Both the position numbers and the translations under genes were made by a program. The notes under the pieces are model-generated. The model searched no databases. It worked only from the letters and a program-made list of their open reading frames with translations, and was not told the DNA's origin. A stretch of 22,386 nt of DNA from DALYLB01 sp046154695 (GTDB lineage: Bacteria > Acidobacteriota > Blastocatellia > RBC074): the NCBI GenBank assembly GCA_046154695.1, contig JBJXFI010000457.1:1-22386 (forward strand), read 5' to 3'. Shown here in pieces: positions 11,435 through 19,139 of the stretch. Position 1 is the stretch's first letter; every line of letters begins with the position of its first letter.

Positions 11435-11824
11435 TTGAGAACCTACGAAATCGCATACATTGCTGCGCCCAATGCCAGCGATGATGATCTCGCCAAACTC
11501 ACTTCCCAACTCGAACACGTCGTCACCGACAAGGGCGGCAAGGTCACGAAGGTGGACAACTGGGGCCGCAAGCGCCTCTCCTATCGCATCGGCAAGTTCG
11601 ATGACGGGATCTACACGATCCTCTTCATCGAGGGGACCGGCCAGGAGATCGCGGAGGTCGAGCGCAGGCTGCGCGTGACCGATTTCATCATTCGTCATCA
11701 GACGGTGCGCACCGACGAGGACCTGAAGCGCGCCGCCAAGATGAAGGCTCGTCGCAAGACCGTCGCCGTGCCCCGCAACCCCGATGACGACTTCGACGCC
11801 GATGATGACGAGGACAACGACTAA
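11435..11824 (+). CDS. rpsF: 30S ribosomal protein S6
   Basis: S6 forms a pair with S18 on the platform of the small subunit. The protein has 129 residues: an S6 domain (about 1-95; RTYEIAYIAAPNASDDDLAK, GGKVTKVDNWGRKRLSYRI, DDGIYTILFIEG, RLRVTDFIIRHQTVRTDED) and an extended charged tail ending in many Asp/Glu residues (DDDFDADDDEDND). The start is TTG 11435, chosen because a perfect AAGGAGG (11421-11427) lies seven bases upstream and the family N-terminus starts exactly there. It is followed at 29 bp by rpsR and then rplI, the standard bacterial order. Confidence 0.96.
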   Translation: MRTYEIAYIAAPNASDDDLAKLTSQLEHVVTDKGGKVTKVDNWGRKRLSYRIGKFDDGIYTILFIEGTGQEIAEVERRLRVTDFIIRHQTVRTDEDLKRAAKMKARRKTVAVPRNPDDDFDADDDEDND

Positions 11825-11853
11825 TTCAGGGAATTTTTCCGGGAGGAATCAAG

Positions 11854-12126
11854 ATGGCGAACGATATGGAAAACGATGACAGAAGCAGCCGGCCGGCCCG
11901 TTCCGGGCGGGGCCCGATGCGCCGCCGCCGGGTTTCGCGGCTCTCCGCGGACAAGATCGATTATATCGATTATAAGGACATCAAGCTGCTGCAGGCCTTC
12001 GTTGCCGAGAACGGCAAGATTCTGCCGCGCCGGTTGACGGGCGTCAGCGCCTGGCAGCAGCGGAAATTGACCGAAGCGATCAAGCGCGCCCGCAACCTGG
12101 CGCTGCTGCCGTACACGAAATATTAA
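11854..12126 (+). CDS. rpsR: 30S ribosomal protein S18, cysteine-free form
   Basis: S18 binds S6 and 16S rRNA on the 30S platform. The protein has 90 residues: a basic, disordered N-terminus followed by the conserved core SADKIDYIDYKDIKLLQAF, GKILPRRLTGVSAWQQRKL and AIKRARNLALLPYTKY. The usual zinc-type cysteines are absent: the family's CRFCADKIDY reads SRLSADKIDY here, and TGTCAKHQ reads TGVSAWQQ. This is therefore a C-minus form with no cysteine at all. GGGAGGAATCAAG precedes ATG 11854, a strong ribosome-binding site. It lies in an operon with rpsF and rplI. Confidence 0.96.
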   Translation: MANDMENDDRSSRPARSGRGPMRRRRVSRLSADKIDYIDYKDIKLLQAFVAENGKILPRRLTGVSAWQQRKLTEAIKRARNLALLPYTKY

Positions 12127-12173
12127 CAGCGATTCGCGGCGGCGGGCCGCGATGGGAACTGAGGATCAAAGTC

Positions 12174-12635
12174 ATGCGAATGATGGAACTTTTGCTCAAG
12201 GAAGATGTGGATAATCTGGGCGCGCGCGGAGAGCTGGTCAAGGTCAAACCCGGCTATGGCCGGAACTTTCTGCTGCCGCGGGGCCTCGCCGTGCAGGCCA
12301 CGCCCGGCAACCGGAAGCAGATCGAGATGCAGCGCCGCTCGCTGTTGAAGAAGGAGGTCGCCGAGCGCGAGACCGCATTGCAGCAGGCCGATCTGGTCAA
12401 GGGGGTCACCCTCGAATTCGCCCGCAAGGTCGGCGAGCACGGCATCCTGTACGGCTCGGTCACCTCGATGGATATCGCCGAGGCGCTCGCCGCCCAGGGG
12501 TACGAATTCGACCGGCGCCGCATTCAGCTCAAGGATCCGATCAAGGAGACGGGCGAGTTCGAGGTGCCGGTCAAGCTTCATCGCGAGGTCACGGCCAATC
12601 TCAAGGTCGTGGTCAAGGATGAAGCGGCGGCCTGA
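12174..12635 (+). CDS. rplI: 50S ribosomal protein L9
   Basis: L9 sits at the base of the L1 stalk and helps hold the reading frame. The protein has 153 residues. The N-terminal domain is MELLLKEDVDNLGARGELVK followed by VKPGYGRNFLLPRGLAVQAT. A long connecting helix follows (about 45-78, rich in Arg/Glu/Leu), then the C-terminal domain (VGEHGILYGSVTSMDIAEAL, KDPIKETGEFEVPVKLHREV). ATG 12174 is about ten bases after GAGG. In-frame ATGs at 12180 and 12183 are possible alternatives. A strong terminator follows, so rplI closes the ribosomal cluster. Confidence 0.96.
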   Translation: MRMMELLLKEDVDNLGARGELVKVKPGYGRNFLLPRGLAVQATPGNRKQIEMQRRSLLKKEVAERETALQQADLVKGVTLEFARKVGEHGILYGSVTSMDIAEALAAQGYEFDRRRIQLKDPIKETGEFEVPVKLHREVTANLKVVVKDEAAA

Positions 12636-12702
12636 GCCGCGGATTTTCCGGTTTCCGGCGGCGGTGGAAGCTTGACCTTCCCCGCCCCCGCGCATAAAGA
12701 TG

Positions 12703-12746
12703 ATGGCGGAACGAGGAGGGGCCACCCTCGTCGCTCCGCCATTTTT
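12703..12746 (+). terminator. Strong intrinsic terminator after rplI
   Basis: ATGGCGGAACGAGGAGGG (12703-12720) pairs with CCCTCGTCGCTCCGCCAT (12725-12742) at 16 of 18 positions around loop GCCA. A run of five T (12742-12746) follows. It separates the ribosomal cluster from dnaB, so dnaB probably has its own promoter in 12747-12819; I could not identify one with confidence. Confidence 0.85.
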
Positions 12747-12819
12747 CTCGCGCCCTTCCGTACCGCAGGCGCATCGCTCGTCCGACAATTCATCGCCGCA
12801 TCACGACCGCACTTCGATT

Positions 12820-15492
12820 ATGGCAAGACGGGGCACCGGAGAAGACTTTACACTCGACAAGGCGTTGCCGAACAACGTCGAGGCGGAGCGGTTCATCCTC
12901 GGGGCGATTTTGCTCGAGAACACGACGCTCAATCAGGCGGCCGAGCGCCTCAAGCCGGAAGACTTCTTCCTGGTCTCGCACCGGCGGATCTTCGAGAAGA
13001 TGCTCAATCTCTTTGAGGCCGGCCGCGGCATCGACCCGATCACGCTGCAGGAGGAGCTGCGCCGCGCCGGCGAGATCGATCTGGTCGGCGGACCCGCCTA
13101 TCTCGCTTCGCTCTTCGATGGCGTGCCCCGGTTTTCGAACATCGAAAACTACGTCAAGATCGTCAAGGGAAAATCGACCCTCCGCCGCCTGATCAACGCC
13201 TCGAATCACATCATGGCCAAGGCCTTCGATGACGAGGATTCGCCCGAGGAGATTCTCGACGAGGCCGAGCGGCTGATTCTCGCCATCGCCGAAGACCGCA
13301 TCAAGCAGGGCTTCGTCCACATCGGCGAGGTTGCGGCCAAACAGCTCGAGGTGATCGAGGAGATCGCCGGCCGCGAACAGCTCATCACCGGCATCGCCAC
13401 GGGCTTCAGCGAACTCGATTACATGACCTCCGGCCTCCAGCGCGGCGACCTGATCATCGTCGCCGCCAGGCCGAGTATGGGAAAAACAGCCTTCAGCTTG
13501 GGAATCGCCCAAAATGCGGCGACTTCGTCGCATCATCACGGTGAGAAAGCCGTGGTCGGCATCTTTTCGCTCGAGATGAGCAACGAGCAACTGGTCAATC
13601 GGCTTCTCTGTTCGCAGGCCCGCGTGGATGCCCATCGCCTGCGCAGCGGATATCTGAGCAAGGAAGAGTGGCGGCGGCTGGCGATCGGCGTCGGGGAATT
13701 GTCCGAGGCGCAGATCTTTCTCGATGACACGCCGGGCATCTCCGTGCTTGAGATGCGGGCCAAAGCCCGCCGCCTCAAGAATGAACAGAAGCGGCTCGAC
13801 GTGCTGATTGTGGACTATCTGCAATTGATGACAGGCCGGGGCAGGACCGACTCCCGCCAGCAGGAGGTTTCGCAGATCTCCCGCGAACTGAAGATGCTCG
13901 CGAAGGAGCTCAATGTTCCGCTGATCGCCCTCTCCCAGCTCTCCCGCGCGCCTGAAACACGCACCGGGAATCATAAGCCCCAACTCTCGGATCTGAGAGA
14001 ATCCGGGTGTTTGACCGGCGATGCGCGCGTCACGCTTGCTGATAGCGGGCGTCGCGTGTCGATTCGTGATCTGGTCGGCCGATCGGGATTTACCGTCTGG
14101 GCTCTGAACGAACACACATGGCGGATTGAGCCGGCGATTGTGTCAAGCGCTTTCTCCACGGGCATGAAACCCGTATTCCGATTGACGACCCGGCTCGGCC
14201 GCACTATCCGTGCAACGGGCAATCATCCTTTCAGGGCTTTTGGGGAATGGAAGAGACTGGATGGATTGGCGATCGGCGACCGGATCGCGGTGCCGCGATC
14301 GATTAGAAATAACACCCTGCAAACAATGAGCAATGATGAATTGGCACTTCTTGGACACTTAATTGGCGATGGATGTACATTGCCGAGGCACGCCATACAA
14401 TACACAACCAGAGAGAGGGATCTCGCCGATCTGGTCGCCTCCTTGAGTGCCTCGTTGTTTGGCGATGAGGTTGCCTCGAGAATTGTTCGCGAGCGTCAGT
14501 GGTATCAAGTTTATTTAACCTCAACTCGCCATCATACGCATGGTGTCCGGAGTTCTGTTGCTGAGTGGCTCGATAAACTAGGTATTTGGGGGCTGAGGTC
14601 ATATGAAAAATGGATTCCGGAGATAGTATTTGAGCAGCCGCCTGAAGCAATCGCGATTTTTATTCGCCATCTTTGGGTTACAGATGGGTGTATAAAAACG
14701 AGCGCCAAAGGAAATGCGTATCCTGCAATATACTATGCATCAAGCAGCCCAGTCTTAGCCGGAGGGGTACAATCTCTCCTTCTTAGAATTGGTGTGAATG
14801 CACGCTTGACAATCATTCCGCAAGTTGGAAAAGGAAGAGATCAATATCATGTTCGGGTCTCTGGGAAGCAGGACATTGAGAAGTTCATAGATCTCGTTGG
14901 TGCCGTAGGAGCATATAAGATAGGGGAAATCAGCGCAGTTAAAGAATACCTGGCTACTTCTTCGGCGAACACCAATCGGGATGTCATTCCTCGCGAGGTC
15001 TGGCGCGCTCACGTTGTTCCCGCGATGAAGGCTCGTGGGATTACGGCAAGGCAAATGATGGCAAATTTGGAGACTGCATATTGCGGTACCCAGATCTACC
15101 AACAAAATCTCGGCCGGGAGCGCGCGTTGCGCCTTGCCCTTGCGGTTCAATCAGATACCGTGATGCGGTTGGCGGAAAGTGACGTTTACTGGGATGAGAT
15201 CGCGTCGATTCAGCCGGATGGAGTTGAAGAAGTTTACGATCTTACGGTTGAAAACCATCATAATTTCGTCGCCGACGATATCATTGTCCATAACTCCATC
15301 GAGCAGGACGCGGATGTCGTGATGTTCATTTATCGCGAAGAGGTCTATAAGCCGGAGACGGAGAAGCAGAACATCGCCGAGATCATCATCGGGAAGCAGC
15401 GCAATGGCCCGATCGGCAGCTTCGAGCTGGTCTTTCTCAAGCAGCTTACGCGGTTCGAGGACAAGTTCCGGGAGCACGCGCCGGACGAGTAG
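12820..15492 (+). CDS. dnaB: Replicative DNA helicase DnaB, intein-containing precursor
   Basis: DnaB is the hexameric helicase that unwinds DNA ahead of the replication fork. The precursor has 890 residues; removing the 429-residue intein leaves 461, a normal DnaB length. The N-terminal primase-interacting domain (about 15-120) starts LPNNVEAERFILGAILLENT. The RecA-like motor has Walker A ARPSMGKTA (Gly221, Lys222, Thr223), Walker B LDVLIVDYLQLM, then LSQLSRAPETR and SDLRESG. The intein sits directly after SDLRESG, and the helicase resumes at SIEQDADVVMFIYREE. The start is ATG 12820, where the family N-terminus (MARRGTGEDFTLDKALPNNV) begins; the longer frame from 12700 overlaps the terminator. 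No clear ribosome-binding site is visible. alr follows after 6 bp. Function requires protein splicing. Confidence 0.97.
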   Translation: MARRGTGEDFTLDKALPNNVEAERFILGAILLENTTLNQAAERLKPEDFFLVSHRRIFEKMLNLFEAGRGIDPITLQEELRRAGEIDLVGGPAYLASLFDGVPRFSNIENYVKIVKGKSTLRRLINASNHIMAKAFDDEDSPEEILDEAERLILAIAEDRIKQGFVHIGEVAAKQLEVIEEIAGREQLITGIATGFSELDYMTSGLQRGDLIIVAARPSMGKTAFSLGIAQNAATSSHHHGEKAVVGIFSLEMSNEQLVNRLLCSQARVDAHRLRSGYLSKEEWRRLAIGVGELSEAQIFLDDTPGISVLEMRAKARRLKNEQKRLDVLIVDYLQLMTGRGRTDSRQQEVSQISRELKMLAKELNVPLIALSQLSRAPETRTGNHKPQLSDLRESGCLTGDARVTLADSGRRVSIRDLVGRSGFTVWALNEHTWRIEPAIVSSAFSTGMKPVFRLTTRLGRTIRATGNHPFRAFGEWKRLDGLAIGDRIAVPRSIRNNTLQTMSNDELALLGHLIGDGCTLPRHAIQYTTRERDLADLVASLSASLFGDEVASRIVRERQWYQVYLTSTRHHTHGVRSSVAEWLDKLGIWGLRSYEKWIPEIVFEQPPEAIAIFIRHLWVTDGCIKTSAKGNAYPAIYYASSSPVLAGGVQSLLLRIGVNARLTIIPQVGKGRDQYHVRVSGKQDIEKFIDLVGAVGAYKIGEISAVKEYLATSSANTNRDVIPREVWRAHVVPAMKARGITARQMMANLETAYCGTQIYQQNLGRERALRLALAVQSDTVMRLAESDVYWDEIASIQPDGVEEVYDLTVENHHNFVADDIIVHNSIEQDADVVMFIYREEVYKPETEKQNIAEIIIGKQRNGPIGSFELVFLKQLTRFEDKFREHAPDE
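14008..15294 (+). mobile_element. DnaB intein with LAGLIDADG homing endonuclease domain
   Basis: The intein has 429 residues (Cys397 to Asn825 of the precursor) and is inserted between SDLRESG and SIEQDADVV. All splicing blocks are visible, in intein numbering. Block A is CLTGDARVTL with nucleophile Cys1. Block B is RATGNHPF, with the TxxH motif Thr70/His73. Block F is VYDLTVENHHNFVADDIIVHN region 409-429, ending His428-Asn429, and the +1 residue is Ser. The middle (about 105-400) carries two dodecapeptides, LLGHLIGDG (114-122, Asp121) and FIRHLWVTDG (218-227, Asp226), the paired acidic residues of a LAGLIDADG endonuclease. The insertion point is that of the Synechocystis DnaB intein. The endonuclease part is visibly poorer in GC than the host gene. 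Confidence 0.95.
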
Positions 15493-15498
15493 GCATTG

Positions 15499-16635
15499 AT
15501 GACGAGCCCTTCACAGAGACCTACCTGGGCGGAGATTTCGCTTTCCGCGCTGCGGGAAAACTATCGAAACATCAAGGCGCATCTTACGGGGGGCGCGAAA
15601 TTGATGGCGGTGGTCAAGGCCGACGCCTATGGCCATGGGGCGGTGGCGTGCGCGCGGGCGCTGGAAGCGATCGGGGCGGACGGGTTCGGGGTGGCACTGG
15701 TCGAGGAGGGAACCGGGTTGCGGCGGGCCGCAATCGGGCGGCCGATCTATTGTCTGGGCGGATTCTGGCAGGGGCAGGCGGCGGAGGTGCTGGCGGGCGA
15801 TCTCACCCCGGCGATCTTTCGGCTGGATCAGGCGGAGGAGCTGCAGGCGCGGGCGCGGGCGATGGGGCGCGCGGCGCGCGTTCACCTGAAGCTCGACACG
15901 GGGATGGGGCGGCTCGGCGTGCCGGTGGCCGACCTCGCGCCGTTCGCGCGGGCGCTGAAGCGCTTCGATCACCTGCATCTGGAAGGGTTGATGACCCATT
16001 TCGCCGACGCGGACAGCGAGGCGGCGGAGGGGACCGGGGGGCAGATCGCGCGGTTCGACGAGGGGCTGGCGATTCTGCGCGGGATGGGGTTCGATCCGCG
16101 GGAGCTGCATCTGGGGGCGAGCGCGGGGCTGCACGCCTATCCCGAATCGCACGGGACGCTCGCCCGCGCGGGAGCCTCGCTCTATGGGTTGACGCGGGAC
16201 GTGCTCTCGCCTCGCCTTGCGCCTCTCGATGTCCGGCCGGTGATGTCTCTCCATTCGCGCATCGTGATGCTCAAGACGGTTCCCGCCGGCGAATCGCTGG
16301 GGTATGGCCGCACGTTCACGACGACTCGTGAGAGCCGCATCGCGACGCTTGCGATCGGCTATGCCGACGGTTGGCGGCGCGCGCTGTCGAATCGGGGACG
16401 CGTGCTGCTGCGGGGGCGGTTCGCGCCCGTCGTCGGGCGCGTGAGCATGGACCTGACCATCATCGATGTGACCGACATCCCGGAGGCGGCCCTGGGAGAC
16501 GCCGCCGCCCTCATCGGTGAGCAGGGGGGCCTCCGCCTTTCCGCCGAGGAGGTCGCCGAACGGATCGGAACCATCTCCTATGAAGTCGTCACCGGCATTT
16601 CCGCCCGCGTCCCCCGGATCTTCCCGGGCGCTTGA
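15499..16635 (+). CDS. alr: Alanine racemase
   Basis: Alr interconverts L- and D-alanine with pyridoxal phosphate and supplies D-Ala for peptidoglycan. The protein has 378 residues. The N-terminal TIM barrel carries the PLP lysine in VVKADAYGHG (Lys40), KLDTGMGRLG, the LEGLMTHFADAD region, and HLGASAG. The second catalytic base is Tyr269 in GESLGYGRTF, and VVGRVSMDLTIIDVTDIP follows. The start is ATG 15499, directly after a TTG, 6 bp after the dnaB stop, so the two genes are probably cotranscribed. Codon use in 15640-16140 is extremely GC-rich. With the penicillin-binding protein further right, this is one of two cell-wall genes in the window. Confidence 0.96.
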   Translation: MTSPSQRPTWAEISLSALRENYRNIKAHLTGGAKLMAVVKADAYGHGAVACARALEAIGADGFGVALVEEGTGLRRAAIGRPIYCLGGFWQGQAAEVLAGDLTPAIFRLDQAEELQARARAMGRAARVHLKLDTGMGRLGVPVADLAPFARALKRFDHLHLEGLMTHFADADSEAAEGTGGQIARFDEGLAILRGMGFDPRELHLGASAGLHAYPESHGTLARAGASLYGLTRDVLSPRLAPLDVRPVMSLHSRIVMLKTVPAGESLGYGRTFTTTRESRIATLAIGYADGWRRALSNRGRVLLRGRFAPVVGRVSMDLTIIDVTDIPEAALGDAAALIGEQGGLRLSAEEVAERIGTISYEVVTGISARVPRIFPGA

Positions 16636-16711
16636 CGCTTCCCGGCGATGATGATCTGATACGCCCGGATTTCGCTTCACAATCAAGATTCCTGACACAA
16701 TGAAAAAGGAT

Positions 16712-16781
16712 GTTCGGAACCTCGCCTTCGGGCGGAACGGCGAGAGCCGAAATCATTCCGCCTGACGGCGGAACTCCGAAC
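16712..16781. repeat. Paired-hairpin intergenic repeat, copy 2 (degenerate left arm)
   Basis: The right arm at 16758-16780 has the hairpin CCGCCTGACGGCGG followed by AACTCCGAAC, matching the right arms at 3989-4011 and 17505-17527. The left side begins GTTCGGAA and contains CTCGCC/GGCGAG (16721-16744), but has diverged from the family. It lies between alr and the DUF1080 gene, ending about 15 bp before that gene's ribosome-binding site. Confidence 0.6.
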
Positions 16782-16804
16782 GATTTCGAAGGAGGCCATA
16801 CGCA

Positions 16805-17437
16805 ATGAAAATGAGAACCATCTCGATCTTTCTGGCGCTTTCGCTCGCGCTGCTCTCGATCGCTCTCGGGCAGAAGGCGGAGAAGGGGTTCAAGTCCCTG
16901 ATGGACGGCAAGACGTTCAAGGGATGGAAGCCCGCGAATGAAAATCAGGATGCATGGACGATCAAGGACGGCGCGTTCGTCGCCCACGGCAGCCGCAGCC
17001 ATCTCTATTACATCGGAGATGAGAAGCCCTTCGTCGATTTCGAGCTGAAGGCGGATGTCATGACCGAGCCGGGATCGAACGGCGGCATCTATTTCCATAC
17101 GCAATATCAGGAAGTCGGCTGGCCCAAGGCCGGGTTCGAAGTGCAGGTCAACCAGACGCACACCGATTGGAAGAAGACCGGCAGCCTGTATGACGTGGTC
17201 AATGTCAGGGAGCAGCTCGCCAAGGACAATGAGTGGTACACGTACGACATCACCGTCAAGGGCAAGCACGTCACGATCAAGGTGAACGACAAGGTCGCCG
17301 TCGACTGGGAACAGCCCGCCGATCGGCAGGCCGGCAAGGATTTCGCGCGCATGCTGGACAAGGGGACCATCGCCCTGCAGGCGCACGATCCGAAGAGCAT
17401 CGTCTATTTCAAGAATATTCGCATCAGACGATTGTAG
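16805..17437 (+). CDS. Secreted DUF1080 (3-keto-disaccharide hydrolase-type) protein
   Basis: This is a 210-residue exported protein. Signal peptide about 1-22: MKMRTISIFLALSLALLSIA then LG, with a possible cleavage before QKAEKG. The rest is one DUF1080 domain: GFKSLMDGKTFKGWKPANEN, AWTIKDGAFVAHG, VDFELKADVMTEPGSNGGIY, GFEVQVNQTH, GSLYDVVN, and the closing GTIALQAHDPKSIVYFKNIR. The fold is a concanavalin-like beta sandwich. Some members hydrolyse 3-keto-glucosides or related sugars, so an extracellular carbohydrate role is likely, but the substrate here is unknown. ATG 16805 follows AAGGAGG at about ten bases. It is flanked on both sides by paired-hairpin repeats, which suggests a monocistronic unit. 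Confidence 0.9.
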   Translation: MKMRTISIFLALSLALLSIALGQKAEKGFKSLMDGKTFKGWKPANENQDAWTIKDGAFVAHGSRSHLYYIGDEKPFVDFELKADVMTEPGSNGGIYFHTQYQEVGWPKAGFEVQVNQTHTDWKKTGSLYDVVNVREQLAKDNEWYTYDITVKGKHVTIKVNDKVAVDWEQPADRQAGKDFARMLDKGTIALQAHDPKSIVYFKNIRIRRL

Positions 17438-17451
17438 GGCGGCTGTAGGCG

Positions 17452-17528
17452 TTTGGAGTTCCGCGTTTACGCGGGCATAGGGAATTTTGACATCTGAAAA
17501 TTGGCCGCGTGAACGCGGAACTCCGAAC
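17452..17528. repeat. Paired-hairpin intergenic repeat, copy 3
   Basis: The left arm GGAGTTCCGCG (17455-17465) leads into hairpin CCGCGTTTACGCGG (17461-17474), identical to that of copy 1. The right arm has hairpin CCGCGTGAACGCGG (17505-17518) followed by AACTCCGAAC. The element is about 77 bp and lies between the DUF1080 gene and the M28 peptidase gene. Its right arm contains a GTG (17509) that is in frame with the peptidase. Confidence 0.75.
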
Positions 17529-17550
17529 GAGAGAAATGAGGGCACGGGCA

Positions 17551-18939
17551 GTGAAACGAGCGATCACGACTCTTCTGCTGTTGGCATTCATCCCGGGAAC
17601 GGGGATTCCGGTTGCCTCCGTCGAATTGCCGGAACAGGCGCAGGCGTCCTCGAAGCTCAATCCGCGGATCGAGAAGATCGTCGGGGAGATCTCAGCGGCG
17701 AACATCGAGGCGAACATTCGCAAACTGGCGGCGTTCGGGACGCGCCACACGTTCTCGTCGCAGGACGACCCGCGGCGCGGGATCGGCGCGGCATGGCGGT
17801 GGATCAGGGAAGAAATGGAGCGGTATTCCCGCGAGTCCGGCGGCCGGCTTGCGGTCAGCGAAGACCGGTTCGTGCAGCCGCCGACGACCCGGACACCGAG
17901 GGAGGGGACGCTCGTCAATGTCGTTGCGACGCTTCCCGGAACGAAGCCCGAGGCGAAAGACCGGATCTATGTCGTTAGCGGCCATTACGATTCGATCTGT
18001 TCGCCCGGCGGCGACACGGAGTGCGACGCGCCGGGGGCGAATGACGACGCCTCGGGAACCGCGGCGGTGATGGAGATGGCGCGGGTGATGGCGGGCCACC
18101 AGTTCGACGCGACGATCGTCTTTATGGCCGTGGCCGGAGAGGAGCAGGGGTTGCTGGGCGCCACCCATTGGGCGGAAGAGGCGAAGAAGCGGAAGCTCGA
18201 CATCGGCGCGATGTTCACCAATGACATCATCGGCAATACCCACGGCGGCAATGGCGTTCGCGACAATCGCCGCGTGCGCCTCTTTTCCGAGGGCGTTTCG
18301 TCGGCGGAGACCGAGGCCGAGGCCCGCGTGCGGCAGTCGGTGGGCGGTGAAAACGACAGCCCTTCGCGCCAGCTCGCCCGGTACATCAAGGAGATCGGGG
18401 AGCGGTACGTCAATAATTTCGATGTCACGCTCGTCTTTCGGCGGGACCGGTATGGGCGCGGCGGCGATCACATCCCCTTTCTGCAGCGAGGGTATCCGGC
18501 GGTCCGCTTCACCGAGCCCAATGAGGATTTCACCCGCCAGCACCAGAAAATCCGGGTCGAGAACGGAATCCGCTACGGAGACGTTCCCGACATGGTCGAT
18601 TTCCCCTATGTCGCGCAGGTCGCGCGGATCAATGCCGCGGCGATGGCGGGACTGGCGCTCGCGCCGGCTCCCCCCGCGGGCCTGGGATTCAAGACCGGCC
18701 GCCAGGAATACGACACCGTCCTCGCCTGGCGCCCGAGCCCGGATGCCGATCTTGCCGGTTATCGCATCCTCTGGCGCGAAACCTATCAACCCTTCTGGCA
18801 GCGCGCCGCCGATGTCGGCAATGTGACCGAGTTCGTCATGAAGCGGCTGTCCAAGGACGATTACTTCTTCGCCGTTCAGGCGGTCGATCAGGACGGGAAC
18901 GCGAGCCTTCCGGCTTTTCCCCGGCCGAGATCGAATTAA
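17551..18939 (+). CDS. Secreted M28 family zinc metallopeptidase with C-terminal Fn3-like domain
   Basis: This is a 462-residue exported peptidase, probably an aminopeptidase with two zinc ions. All M28 ligands are visible: His145 and Asp147 (GHYDS), Asp165 (GANDDASG), Glu197 as catalytic base and Glu198 as ligand (AGEEQGLLG), Asp225 (TNDIIGN) and His307 (GGDHIPF). A signal peptide covers about 1-24 (KRAITTLLLLAFIPG). Residues about 365-462 resemble a fibronectin type III domain (DTVLAWRPSPDADLAGYRI, YFFAVQAVDQDGNASLPAF). GTG 17551 is preferred because GAGGG lies eight bases upstream and the signal peptide starts there. ATG 17536 is the alternative, and GTG 17509 lies inside a repeat. Peptide specificity is not predictable. 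Confidence 0.93.
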   Translation: MKRAITTLLLLAFIPGTGIPVASVELPEQAQASSKLNPRIEKIVGEISAANIEANIRKLAAFGTRHTFSSQDDPRRGIGAAWRWIREEMERYSRESGGRLAVSEDRFVQPPTTRTPREGTLVNVVATLPGTKPEAKDRIYVVSGHYDSICSPGGDTECDAPGANDDASGTAAVMEMARVMAGHQFDATIVFMAVAGEEQGLLGATHWAEEAKKRKLDIGAMFTNDIIGNTHGGNGVRDNRRVRLFSEGVSSAETEAEARVRQSVGGENDSPSRQLARYIKEIGERYVNNFDVTLVFRRDRYGRGGDHIPFLQRGYPAVRFTEPNEDFTRQHQKIRVENGIRYGDVPDMVDFPYVAQVARINAAAMAGLALAPAPPAGLGFKTGRQEYDTVLAWRPSPDADLAGYRILWRETYQPFWQRAADVGNVTEFVMKRLSKDDYFFAVQAVDQDGNASLPAFPRPRSN

Positions 18940-19042
18940 CTCCGGATGTCGCGCGGCATATCTCTTTACGATCGCCGCTGTATGGATCTCGTCGAACGGT
19001 CTGGTTTCATAAGAACAGGGAATCATTCCCCCCGGCCCTCTT

Positions 19043-19096
19043 CCCCGTTGTTGCCTCGGGGGACCCGTCCCGCTGATGCGCATCGGCAAAAGGGAC
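19043..19096 (+). other. Two tandem hairpins upstream of the small membrane protein gene
   Basis: The 200-bp gap after the M28 gene holds CCCCG/CGGGG (19043-19047 with 19057-19061). It also holds GTCCC/GGGAC (19067-19071 with 19092-19096), which encloses a near-palindrome GCTGATGCGCATCGGC (19072-19087). No T-run follows either. They may be leader structure for the downstream gene or weak transcription stops. I see no convincing promoter in this gap. Confidence 0.35.
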
Positions 19097-19139
19097 GCCC
19101 CATACGATTGACGCAGTCTCAGATGAAAGGGAGATCTCC

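Noticed and set aside
12672..12700. Possible dnaB promoter (TTGACC with TAAAGA at 17 bases)
   Set aside because: The -10 is poor, and it lies upstream of a strong terminator that would stop the transcript before dnaB.
12700..12819. Forty-residue N-terminal extension of DnaB
   Set aside because: It begins inside the terminator hairpin after rplI, has no family similarity, and the conserved DnaB N-terminus starts at 12820.
14008..15294. Intein as a frameshift or broken dnaB
   Set aside because: The reading frame is continuous through both junctions and all splicing residues are present, so it is an intein, not a disrupted gene.
19108..19139. TTGACG as a -35 box for the GlsB/YeaQ-type gene
   Set aside because: No -10-like sequence follows at a usual spacing.
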